Shown here one piece after another: positions 45,446 through 57,199 of a stretch of DNA of 64,000 nt. The translations under genes and the position numbers were made by a program. Below the pieces are notes generated by a model. It ran no database searches, was not told the origin of the DNA, and was given only the letters and a program-made list of their open reading frames with translations. This DNA is from Geosiphon pyriformis. Its lineage: Eukaryota > Glomeromycota > Glomeromycetes > Archaeosporales > Geosiphonaceae. Position 1 is the stretch's first letter. Each line of letters begins with the position of its first letter. The DNA is taken from NCBI GenBank assembly GCA_016748015.1, contig JAAOMT010000647.1:274213-338212 (forward strand), written 5' to 3'.

Positions 45446-46936
45446 TCATTTTTGTTCGTTGCCTTCATTTTTGGAGCTATCCTTGTGTTTCTTAGACTTG
45501 TCTTTTTTCTTTTTCTTTTTTTCTTTGTTCTCGGCTTTCTGATTTGTCATCTCAATTCTAATCGACAATTCATCAACTTTCTCTTTAGTCTTTGGAATAT
45601 ATAATTTGTTTTCGTTGAATGAATTGGGCTCAATCCTAGTATCAGACTTCTCTTGGGCCAGCTCCTTTTCTAGTCTTCTTTTTTTACGTCCCTCTTTCCT
45701 CTCCGCTTTAAGCCTTTTCTTTTCTTCTATTGAAATAGACGATTCATCTTCATCTTTGGATGTTAAAAATAATTCTTTTGTCGTTTTCTTTAATAATGTT
45801 GGCTCATTTATTTGGGTTAATGAGTCCTCTTGTTTCATTTTGGATGAAGTCTTTGTGAATGCCTCATCCTTGAGCTTCTTAGGCGATGAAGGTTTAATGA
45901 ATTGATCATCTTTGGCTTTCTTTGGTGAAAAATTCAAAACGGAGTCCTCTTTAGACTTGAAAATGTATTTAGGAGAGCTTGCCATTGATGAATTTATTTC
46001 ACCATTGGACGGGTTCTTTGTTTTCTTTTTGGAAGGAGAATTCAATCGATTAAGGGGTTGTTTTTGTGATGGCTCAGCGTCTAAATTCCCTTTTAATTGG
46101 ATTTGATGTTCTTGTTTTCCAATCTTTTTATCTTTCTTATCGCTGGAAGTGATGTTATTTTGGAGTTCTTTTGCATCCTTCGATTCATCAAGGTCAATTA
46201 TCTCCGGCTTAGGAGGTGAAACATTGAGATACTCATTAAGCGTTCTTTTCAATGACTCCTTTGGCGTACCGTTTCCTTTCAGGGTGGTATTTGAACTTGA
46301 AGCCGTTACAGGTGAAGGATTTGAACTTAAACTCTCCAACAATTGGTCATCATCTCCATAACCAATGACTAATATTTTATCATCAACCAAGATATTTTTT
46401 TCTTGATATTCTTTATATTCCCGTTGGAATTCTCCCCAATCTCGTTTAAACCGTTCTTCGTAAGGTCTTTTTTCCTCAGCTGAAAGAGCTTTCCAGAGTG
46501 CGGAGATTTCTGCCATTATCCTACGCCCATCCAAATGAGGATTATTTTTTTTGACACTTGAACGTACCTCAGTGCAATAAGATAAAAACGCGTTTGGTGG
46601 TTTCTTTGGGATATTTGGATCTCTAGGTTTTTTTGATTTCTCACCGCTTGAAGTTGCCTTTTTTTTATCTAATTTCACTTGACTATGATTCAGTTGATTG
46701 TCTATCATATTGTTGTCAGTAATATTCTTATTCACCTTATTCACTCCAAGGCTATTTGACTGTTCCGACTTGTCTGTGACATTTGTAGTATCTGGTTTAA
46801 CAACACCGATGCCTTTTCGTTGAGCTTTTAATATTTGTGCGGCCAGTGTTAGGGCACGTGAGGCAGTCTCCATGAGGCTGGTCGCTTTTTGCATAAGCTC
46901 TTGCTGGTTGTTTGTGGGTTCGTTTGAGGAAGTCAT
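45446..46936 (-). CDS. HMG-box protein with Lys/Glu-rich tail, single exon, 496 residues
   Basis: One HMG box spans residues about 104-180: KKPRDPNIPKKPPNAFLSYC, HLDGRRIMAEISALWKALS and RPYEERFKRDWGEF. HMG boxes bind and bend DNA in the nucleus. A helical N-terminus (ELMQKATSLMETASRALTLA, residues 13-32) may mediate association. The rest is disordered, with repeated SPKK-like motifs (NFSPKKAK, SSPKKLKD, SPSKKKTK), which are minor-groove or kinase-target motifs in chromatin proteins. The C-terminus is a charged coiled coil and a lysine-rich stretch that probably serves nuclear localisation. No intron is needed. Box sequence suggests the non-sequence-specific class (yeast Hmo1/Nhp10-like), but the exact orthologue is not settled. 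Confidence 0.88.
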   Translation of the reverse strand: MTSSNEPTNNQQELMQKATSLMETASRALTLAAQILKAQRKGIGVVKPDTTNVTDKSEQSNSLGVNKVNKNITDNNMIDNQLNHSQVKLDKKKATSSGEKSKKPRDPNIPKKPPNAFLSYCTEVRSSVKKNNPHLDGRRIMAEISALWKALSAEEKRPYEERFKRDWGEFQREYKEYQEKNILVDDKILVIGYGDDDQLLESLSSNPSPVTASSSNTTLKGNGTPKESLKRTLNEYLNVSPPKPEIIDLDESKDAKELQNNITSSDKKDKKIGKQEHQIQLKGNLDAEPSQKQPLNRLNSPSKKKTKNPSNGEINSSMASSPKYIFKSKEDSVLNFSPKKAKDDQFIKPSSPKKLKDEAFTKTSSKMKQEDSLTQINEPTLLKKTTKELFLTSKDEDESSISIEEKKRLKAERKEGRKKRRLEKELAQEKSDTRIEPNSFNENKLYIPKTKEKVDELSIRIEMTNQKAENKEKKKKKKDKSKKHKDSSKNEGNEQK

Positions 46937-48169
46937 CCCAGTAAAATTTGACTAAATCGCGAAACTGTAGGAAACCACTTAAGTTATCAGTTAGCAACAG
47001 ATGACGTTATTGCAGCTATGTACCCTAAATCGTAAGAATTCTCGAATATGACCAACATATTTTTTTGATGTGTTTAATAAAAAATACTTGATCTTAATCA
47101 TATTCGTTTTGAAAATATGATTATTATATTTAAAACATCTGAATTTTAAAATCTGTTTTTTATTTTATTTATTAAACAAACATTTAATTATTTAATTATT
47201 TATTTAAATGTGATTCAACTACATACAATATAATATAATATGCTATATTTTAAGTATAAATCATGCATTTTTTATGTAATCAGTCATTCAGAGTTATATT
47301 AAGATTACATTTTAATTGCTTTAATATCTAACTTAAATTATTGTTTATCTTAATCTTAATGGTCTTAAAGCTTTTTAAATCTTTGAACACAAATCTTTTT
47401 TTCCAAACCAATAGCTTTGGTTGTATTATATTTATTTTAATTTAAAAAATACCAAAATTATTGGTAAAATATTTACAATATTCTTAAATGATTAGCCAAA
47501 ATTTTTTTTTAATTATATAACAAAATAATTAACAATAATTGTTGATATAAATATTACTAAATCCAAATTCTAAATTTAAGCTTTTTAAAAAAAACATTTT
47601 TTTATTAAATTTAATAATATTAATATTAAAAGTTAACAAAGAACAATACCAAAAAAAAATCTTTCTCTTGTCAATTTTCTAGCCACAATGAAAGTAAAAA
47701 TTTATAGAAAAAGTAGTCTTTTTTTTCTTCTTTTTTTTTTTGTTTTTTTTTAATTATTTCTTTTAACATTTTTCTTTTTGTTATAATAAAACCAATAGGC
47801 TTTTCTGTTAGTAGTTCTGGTTTAAGTTCAGCTGGTTTAAAAACCTGCTTAAATACCAAAAAAAGTGTGTAAAAAGTATATATTCTCACAGTTTGTTTTA
47901 CAAAAAGCTGAAGAAGTTTAATATTAATATTAGTATAGTCAACTTATTTGTTGGTCTTTTAAGACTTAAAGATATTAGTATTTCTAATAAGAAGCCTATA
48001 ATATTTTGGAAAAGTAAAGTTAACAACAAAATTAGTAATATTAATAGTCTATTAAATATAAAAAATATAAAAAATATAGTTGCCAAAAAAACCAGTTATA
48101 TAAATTCAAATACTTTAATAATCAACAAAAATATAGATAATATTATACCATAAAAAACTTGTATCTAAA
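46937..48169. other. AT-rich transition into repeat desert
   Basis: The first 100 bp are the HMG gene's upstream region. From 47050 the sequence is very AT-rich with poly-A/T runs. No gene is supported. 47890-48169 may be the far 5' part of non-LTR copy 3, but I cannot align it. Confidence 0.5.
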
Positions 48170-51100
48170 TATACATATTGGGTTATCTACCAAAAGCCTT
48201 TTTATTTGTGAATTTAAGTGATAACAAAAACATTTTAATGTTTCTGTCATCTAAATTTAATGGCTTTAGACAACTTTTATTGATTAGATTATATATTTTA
48301 AAAAAATAAAGTTTTAATTTGACAAAATTTTTTATATTAAATATTAAGCTTTCTGCTATGCCTGATAAAACTTTTGATAATAAATTATTAAGTATTAAAA
48401 AAATAATTATTATATAAATAGTTTTGGAAAGGGTGTTAACTCTTTTAAATTTTCTAAAATAATTAAATTATTTTTTACATCTAAGCTTAGTTTAAAAAAG
48501 ACTAAAAAAATAGCAATCAGTGAAAAAATTTTAGTCAATGATAATATTAAGATAACAAACAAACATACAAATTGAAAAATAATAATTAAGAAAATTTTTG
48601 TTAATTTTTCAAATTTGGTAAAATTATGTCTATTAAAATACAATTGATTAGTCTTTGGCAAAAAGTTTTGGTGGAGTTTAAGTTAATTAAAATTACTAAT
48701 TTAGTTATAGTTAAGTAGTCTGTTCTTATAAAAAAGAACTTTATTTGTATAACAAAGACTGTTAATAATAAATATATATAAGTATTTAAGAATTAACATT
48801 GAACTTTGCTGTATATTTTGCCAATTGGTACTATTGTTTATAATTTTTTTGGTTTGTTAAAATTATATGGTAAGAAAATTTGTTTTATTGGCTGCAATCT
48901 AATTTTTTATATATATAACAAATATGCTGTAATTTGTTTTGCTAATAAGACATTAAAAAAACTACTATTAATTTTATTCTAGTTTTTAAAAGTGTAAATT
49001 TGTATTGGGCTGGTTTCTTTTTGGTCTATTGCATTTAGTACAAACAGTTTAGTCATGTTTCTGGTATATGTTCAATAGATAAAAATTCAGATAATTACAG
49101 TAAATAGGTGGTCAATTTTTAGAATTAAATTTATTTGGTAAATATATATAAAAAAAAACAGACACTAATTATTTGCTTAATATTGTTTAATGAAAAACTT
49201 GGGCTTAAATTGCTGGTGGTTTTACTTTTTGTATAATATCTTTGGTTTTTTCTAGTACTAGTTTATTTTCAGATATTAAATCTTTTTTGCTGGTTTCTTT
49301 AAAAGTAAATAATAGATTTGCCACTCTTAAGTATAGTCTTGTTAGTCTTGTGAAGCAAATTGATAAGCTAACTAAAAGATTGAATGTATTTAGGCTAGTG
49401 GTTTCTTAGTCTAGTTCTGGATATTAGTTATTAATAATCTTTTCATTACAAAATTAAAAAGCAAATATAATAATGAATGAAAATTTAAATACAGCTATAA
49501 GTGGCAAGACTATAGCAAAAATAAAGTTATTGAATCAATTAACTGTTAAGAGATTTAAAGATAAATAAACAATTTATTAAATATAATTATAAATCTGCTG
49601 ACCAAAATAGATAACAAAAGTTTGAGTTCAGACATTTTCCTTTAACAATAATTAATTTGATCTGGAAAATTGCTATGTACAATGTTAAGAGTATGAATAA
49701 TTCTGTTAAGCAAAAAAATTTTATTTATTAATACAAAGGAATAAACAATTTGATTTCTATTATTACTAAAACTAAATTAAAAAAAAAGATTTATCTATAG
49801 ATTATAAATAAATTTAATGGTATTCAGATGTTTACTTCTGGTTTAGAGTTTGGTCACTTGGATTTTAGTATTATAATTATTATGAACATTGGTTTGACAA
49901 GACATATATACAAGGTTTCAAAAATTGTTAGTAAACTTTTGTCTATAAAACTGCTTTTCAAAAATAAATTCTCTATTTTAATATTGAGATTGTATGCTGA
50001 TACCACTCTAACAATACACTTGGCTCAAACAAAGAAGATCAATTTACTAATTACAAAGACTATAAATAAAACTTTGTTTATAATTTGGGTGGTAATTTTA
50101 ATAAAGACAGTTCTTATAGATGTGCTAATTTCAAAAAGTGTCTTGATTTAGAGCTGGTTAATTCTTTGATGGAAAGCTTTGTTGTGAAAATTTTAACATG
50201 AAATAATTTTAGAAGTGCTAAAAAGATAATTGATTTCATATTTGTTTCTTTAAATTTAATTAACACAGTAATAAATTGTAATGTTTTAAATATTGAAAAG
50301 CATTTTAATATTAATTATCAAGTGGTTTTTATTTTCACGAGTTTGAATGGTTTGTTGAATATGCATTTGAACTTTTTTTGTAAGCAGACAAATAGAAACT
50401 ATTAAAAATTTGATTTTAAAGATGCCAATAATACAAAATAAACCAAATTTAAGAATATTATGATGTTTAATACTACTATGTTTTCTGATAAGTTTGTTGT
50501 ATCTAAAAATCTTTCAAATATAAATACAATATGAAATATTATTCATAAGATAATAAGTTTATCAACCAATAAAATGTCCAAAAAAAAATGGTTTAAGAGT
50601 TTTGATAGTGTTTTTATTAAAAAATCTTCTAAGTTTTATAAATTGAAATTATTGATGTTAAAAATTGTTAAATTTTTATGTAATAAGACTAATAATAAGT
50701 TTGTTTTTGTAATAAGCTATTAGATGTCTTTGAACAGTGATAAAGCTTTAAATATTCAAGTTTTATTAGACTTTAATACTAATTTTAATTGTATAAAATC
50801 TGTTCTTTTTAATATTAGAAAATCATATTATGCTTTCAAACTTGTTAAATTATTAAAAATTGAAGAGTTACATATTAGATTCACAATTAACAAATAAATA
50901 GAAAGCTTTGCCATTAATAAAAGTTACATGATCAAAAATATATTAGAGTATCTTTTTTGTAAAATAATGTTAAATTACTTGGTTGTTAATAATAAATTGA
51001 TTTTAGATCCTAATAAAGTCAAATCTAAGGTTGATATAATTATAAAAAATTGGACAAAAAAAAATTGGTATTGAATTATTTTTTAATCTGTAATATTGTT

Positions 51101-54100
51101 AATATATACTACTGACTTATATTAATAATACTGCTTTTTTTAATATTATAAGTGTTATTGATTACAATAATATAATATATGTGATCAAAAATCTGTCTAA
51201 TAGAAAGGCTGTTAATTTTTTTAATATTACAAATAAGCTTTGAAAATACTGCAATGATTTCATTTTTGTTATATTTTTAAATTTTTTAACTTTTGTTTGG
51301 TATATAAGTCTGTATTTTAACTTTGAAAAAAAGCTTGAGTGTTAATGATTCCTAAATCTTATAAGTAGAAGAGTGTTTTGATTAATACCAGACTAATTGC
51401 CTTAATTGAAACTGCTTAGAAGATTCTTTTTAAGATACTTTCTGATAGAATTTTTTTGGTCTGTAATAGATTTAATGTTCTTTATAATAACAATTTTTTT
51501 GTATTAAAGAGCATTACTATCTAGGCTTTTATTTTTATAGTAAGCTTAGTAATTAAAAATACTTTAGAAAAGAGTTGTAAATTTTAGCTGGTCTTGTAAA
51601 ATATGCAAAAAATCTATGATTCTGTTGGTTAATATTATTTAAAAAATAGTTTAATACAAATTAAAATATATGAGCAATTTATTAGGTTTTTTGGTAATAT
51701 TTACAATAATAGAATTAATTGGGTCATGATTAATTATAGACTAATTAATAGTTACTAAATACATGATAGTTTGAATCAAAATAAGATTTTTTCCCTTTGT
51801 TCTGGAAAATATTCTATGATTCTCTCTTATATAAAGTCAAAAAACATAAAAGCTTATATGATTATTGTATTAATATTAAGTTTATAACCAAAACTAACAG
51901 AATAGAAAACCAAAATAGGTTAATTTTATATTTAGCAGCTGGTGTTTTTATTAATAACACAATTTGGGTAAGAAGTAGTCAGGCTATTACTCAATATATT
52001 TTGAATATTACAAGTAAGTTTTTTAATATTAATAATATTTTAATTAATAATGAGAAAACAATAATCATTTTTATTAACCAAAGAAATAGAAATACTGCAT
52101 TATTAATAAGTGGTTTGCCAATATTTATAATATAAAAAAAGGAATCTTACAGATATTTTAGTATTTTTTTGTTTTTTAAAAGTTTATTTAAATTTAATTT
52201 AAGAAAAACTTATTTAAATGTCAGATTTTTTGCCAATATGATTTTGAAAAAGACTATTTTAAATAAACAATTTCTTTATTTGGTCTTAGTTGTACTAAAA
52301 CTTATTGTTGTTTACAAAATCCAATTTAGTTTTGTCTTTAGAAATATGTATAATAAATAGAATATGTTGATTAAAAAAAATTTGAAGATAAAACCTGACT
52401 TGCTTAAAAATTTTTCCAATAAGACTTTTTATTATTTATTTTTATATGACTTAAAATTATTTGAGCAAATAAAAGCAAAAAATAAATTAGTTTTCATGTT
52501 AGATTTTTTAAATTTTGATAGAATTCTCAGTTGTTTGTTTGATTATAGATCCTGAATTTGCAGATTTTAAGTTGGTCTCTCATTTATTTTTTGCAAAATT
52601 CTGTAAAATTAAAGATTAATCTTGTTAACAATTTTTTGGCTGGTATGATTAAAATTTTTTTAGATTATAATGTTTTTCTTAACAATAATTTTCTCTTTAT
52701 ATTTCGTTTTTTTGATAGCACTCCAATGTTTTCTGTTTTGAGAAACATGATATTTTATAATATTTTTTACTTATTTAAGAGATTTGGTATAGTTTTTATT
52801 AAATAATTGTATAATAAAAAAGTGTTAATTTTTAATTAAAGAGTTTTTATTATTAAAAAAAACTTGATTCTAGAAACCCAGTTCTTGTTTAGTTCAAATT
52901 GATATATGATTACTTAGTTAATTTTATCTCTTATTTTACTATTCAGCCACTTGTTAACAGCTCCCAATTTTTAAATATTTGTAATACTAGTAACTTTTCT
53001 ACAGTATAACAGTATTTTTTTGGTTCTAATTTAGATATTATCAATATTTATACAAATAAGTCTTTAAAAAACTTGGATATACATAAAATAAAATATAGTG
53101 TAGTTGTATTTTTTGCCAACTTGAATTTAAGTATTGGTGTTAAAGTTGGTAATTTGGTGTTTTCTATAATAGCAGAATTACAGGCAATTGCTTTGGCCTT
53201 GAAATATATTTTAGCTTTTAGTAATGTTGTAGTGTATTCAGATAGTCAAGCTGCTTTGGATGCTTGTATTACAAAATTAAATATGGCTTTATCAGACTTT
53301 TACAATTATTGCTGACTTAAGAGGTATTATGTTATAAATTCTATTAAATATAAAAAACTTATTATTTTTTAAGCCAAAGTTAAAAACCATTTAGGAGTCT
53401 TAAATACTAAGTATGCTAATATACTGGCCAACTTAGCATCATGTTTGAATTTGTTACTTCCTGTTTTTGTCAAAAAAAATACATCAGAGCTAATAAAATA
53501 GTAGTGTTTGTTAATGTTTATTATTTTACTTACAATATATTTAAGACTATTTATTATGCTTATTGAAAAATTGGATTTGAATCTAGTGTTATTAATAAGA
53601 ACATAATTAGAAATATTGATTGGATTCAAACTTTGTTAGTTTAATATCTTGACTTGTATATAACATCTGGTTATATAAATAAAACTACTATTAATTTGCA
53701 TTTATATTTTATAAAACTTTGCATTATTATTTGCCAGTTGTTATTTATAAGCATTTATATAACAAAAAGTATTCCAGTATATTGTGTTTATATTGTAGAA
53801 AAGTGAAATTTTTTGATTATTTTTTTATGTACATAATAGACTCTGGTATTTACAAAAAACTGCTTGATTCATATTTAGTTTATTAGAGTTTTGTTTTAAG
53901 TCTGAATTTATTATTATTTTATATTTTATAATTACTTTTCTTATGTATTTCTGATAATAGTGTATATACTGTTTTGTATAAAGATTTTGTATTTAAAAAA
54001 TAATACATAAAAGCTGTCTTTATTTTTAGTTATACCAAAACTGCCAACAAAAAGATTGTCAATTTGGTATAAGATTTAAGAATAATTTATTAGATTAAAG

Positions 54101-54430
54101 TATAATTGGTAAAAGCCATGTATAGAGCATTTATAGAAAAAAAAGTTTGATTATACATAATAGTTTTGTGTCTTTAGAGATTTGTGGTTATTTAATTTTG
54201 CTCTTTAATAGTGTTGTTAAGTTGTTTGGAATTGAAAAAATACATGGTATTAGTTTTGGTTTTCATAAGCTTAGCAGTTTTTTTTTTGGTACTAATTGTG
54301 TGGTTTCTGTTAAAATAAATTTATAGTGTTGCTCTAATTAGTCCAAGTGACTAGTCATATGTAGAAAATACATGATTTGTACTTAGTTTAGATCATTTAA
54401 TTTAATATATTGTGCTAAGTAACATTTAAA
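48170..54430 (+). mobile_element. non-LTR retrotransposon copy 3: most heavily mutated, plus strand
   Basis: ORF1 remnants run about 48170-49750, for example NSFGKGVNSFKFSKII and EKILVNDN, which align with GANILVNTDLKR of the young copy. Endonuclease is 49790-50400 (INKFNGIQMFTSGLEFGHL), RT about 51000-52900, and RNase H about 53040-53400 (AELQAIALAL, YSDSQAALDAC). The 3' UTR ends near 54430. The RT active site reads FINNTIW (about 51946-51963) where the young copy has FVDDTIW, so both aspartates are Asn. Against the young 3' UTR, acgcatgattcgcacctag has become atacatgatttgtacttag. Stops and indels are everywhere. Confidence 0.8.
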
Positions 54431-54559
54431 TTTTACTTATAAAATAATAAAAATTAAAAGTTTAACTAATAAAATTTAATAATAAAATGCCAAAAACTTT
54501 TTTTTAATGTTTTAAATTTTTCAAAAAGCATAATTTTGAATAAAAAGTTTTTTGTTTTT

Positions 54560-55370
54560 TTTTATAGTTTTTTTTCCAATATTTAGTTAAATACTTTGAA
54601 ATCTTTTTTGTTTGACAATAAGTTAGCTATTGGCTCTAGTATTTTAAACATAAAAAATATTATTAAAAGTTTTGGTGTGAATTTGAGTAGAGAATTTTTG
54701 TTTTCAAAAAAGAAATAAAAAAATAAAGCTATTATTAAGAAGAATATAATTAATAATTTTTTAGCAAAATAGAAAAGTTTTGGTAAAGATAATAAAAAAG
54801 AGTTAAAAGTTGAAAATATTACTAAGTCTGAAAATATTAACATGAAAAAAAAATATTTAATGGAAAGTATTAATATTAATTATAATAATAAGAATAGAAT
54901 TGGTAATAGAAATGTTAATAATACTTTAAAAAAACCAAAAATTGTGACCAAGTGTGTTCTAAAAAAATCTCTAAATAGAATTAAATTTTTCAATAATATA
55001 ATGATAATTTTATAATAAATATTTTCTTATTACTTTCTTTTTTTCTCAAAAATTTGGTTTAGATTTCAATTAAAAAGTTTTTGCTTTGAATATTAATTTA
55101 AATGCTATGATAGAAAAGTTTTTTCAAGAAAAATTGAAAATAATTAGGAAACTTTTTACTAGTATTAATAGTTTTGAAAAGGAGCTTTTATCCTTTCAAA
55201 ATTTGCTGAAATTATTTATGTATTATTTACTTTTGAATTAAGCTTGACACAAATAATAGAAAAAATTAAAGCTGCAAAAATTTTAGTAAATACCAATCTT
55301 AAAAATTCATTTGTGTACTTAGATTAAATTGTGATAATAAAAAAAATTCCAATAAAAACATTAATAATAT
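54560..55370 (+). mobile_element. non-LTR retrotransposon copy 4: 5' part of ORF1 only
   Basis: Just downstream of copy 3 and in the same direction, 54600-55370 encodes remnants that align in order with the start of ORF1: NKLAIGSSILNIKN against YKAVVGPSIVVMKK, TKCVLKKSLNRIKF against TKKALRKPLGKINF, and EKIKAAKILVNTNLKNS against EKATGANILVNTDLKRS. Similarity fades after IIKKIPI near 55350. The rest of the element is absent. Confidence 0.7.
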
Positions 55371-57199
55371 AAAAAAAAATTTAAAAGTTTTTTAAATTAC
55401 AGAAGTAATAATAATAAATTTTTAAATTAAACAACTAAAAAATAAAACAAATTTAACTTTAAAATATATATTTAAAAAATTTAATATTATTAATTAAATT
55501 TAAATTAAAAATTATTAATTTAATAATAATTAATATTTTATAGATTATAAACAATTTATATTAATTACAAATATAAATATTATAATTATTAAAAATATAA
55601 TATATTATAAATTTTTTAAAATATTTTAAAATATTTTAATTGTTTTATCAATTTAAATATAAAAAAAACTAAATTTGTTTTTAAATTAGTTTTACTTATT
55701 TAATGTGTTTTATTTTAATAATAATTATTATATATTAATTTAAAATCATATAAAAATACAAATTTTAAGCAATTTAAATAAATTTAAGTAATTTAAATAA
55801 AATTTATACAGTTTAAAATAAAATTTAATAAAATATTAAATAATTTACATTATAACAAAAACTTTTTTTTGTGTTTTTATAATTATATTTGAAACAAAAA
55901 ATAAAAAATTTGTAATTTTTTTTAAATAAATTAATAGTTTGTTACAAATCTATTAATCTATTTTAAAACATTATTTTTATTTTTATTTAAAATTTTTTTT
56001 TTTAAATTTTTTTTAAATAATTAATTAAGATTGGTTTTAATATAATTATTATTATTACAAAAGTTCAAAAATTTTTAATAGCAAGTTAATAATAAAATTA
56101 CTATTTTTTTATATCTGTTTAAATAGCCAAAAAAACCAAAAATACAAAAAAATATTTTTTTTTAAAGCAATCAATCTTTTAAAAATACTTAAAAAAATTT
56201 TTTTTTGAAATTTTTTAAAATATTACTTATTTTTTAAAGCCTGTTTTTTTTATAAAAAATATAATATTGGTTTTATTTGATTTTTTTAATATTTATATTA
56301 TTTTTGTAATAGTTATATTTAATTTAAAACTAGTTTTTTTATTAAATAATAATAACAATAATATTTTGCCAAAATTAATTCTGATTAATACATAATTAAA
56401 TTGCTTAATATATTAAATTTTAGCTAATTTTTTACTGATTTTAAAATCAAAACAAATCATATTTTTACATATAATTTAATTAATCAATTTATTAAATTAT
56501 TTGATTTTAATAATTAAATTAACTTAAAATTCTTTTTTTTTTCTGTTTTTTAATAATATTGTTTTTAGTAATATTTAAAAAACAATTATTAATTATTAAG
56601 AAATTTTTAATTAAGTAGTTTTTTCTTAATATTTATTTTTTTTTTAAAATTAAATTGGTTTATATTAAAATTGTTTTTTAATTTGTATATAATTTTATTA
56701 ATTTAAAATTTGTTTTTAAAAATAATATAAACTGTTTTATATAAAATTTGTTATTTAGGTTTTTTTAAATATTATTACTAAAATTAAATTTGTTAATTTT
56801 ATTTGTTTTTCTACTTTTAAGATTATTAAGTTTTTGGTATTTTTAAATTTATATTTTTTATTATTATTATTATTTTGTAAAATATACTTAATTATTAATA
56901 TTGGTGATTTTAGTAATGTTTTTTAAGTTATATTAAAGTCTGTTAATATTAAAAATATATTATTATTTTAAGTTTTTTAATATAATTATAATTGTTTTTG
57001 TTTATTAAATAATTTTAATAATAAAAAAAGTTATTGTTTTTTATGATATATATAAAACCAAATTAATTAATTTTTTTTCTGATTATATTATTTTTAAAAT
57101 TAATAAATTAGTTTTTTAAATCTGTTATTATAATTAAAACTTTTATTTTTTAGTTTTATTTATTTATTTAATTATTTTTATTTATTTATTTATTAATAA
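55371..57199. other. extremely AT-rich desert, contains dispersed repeat copy B
   Basis: No coding signal; almost only A and T. 56070-57150 is similar to 22780-23660. 57150-57205 is a TTTA-type microsatellite that borders the non-LTR fragment to its right. Confidence 0.55.
56070..57150 (+). repeat. AT-rich dispersed repeat, copy B
   Basis: This shares ordered strings with 22780-23660, for example taaattatttgattttaata against taagttatttgattataaaa, and aaaattaataaattagtttt against aaaattaataagttggtttt. The differences seen are largely transitions and small indels. The function of the unit is unknown. Confidence 0.5.
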
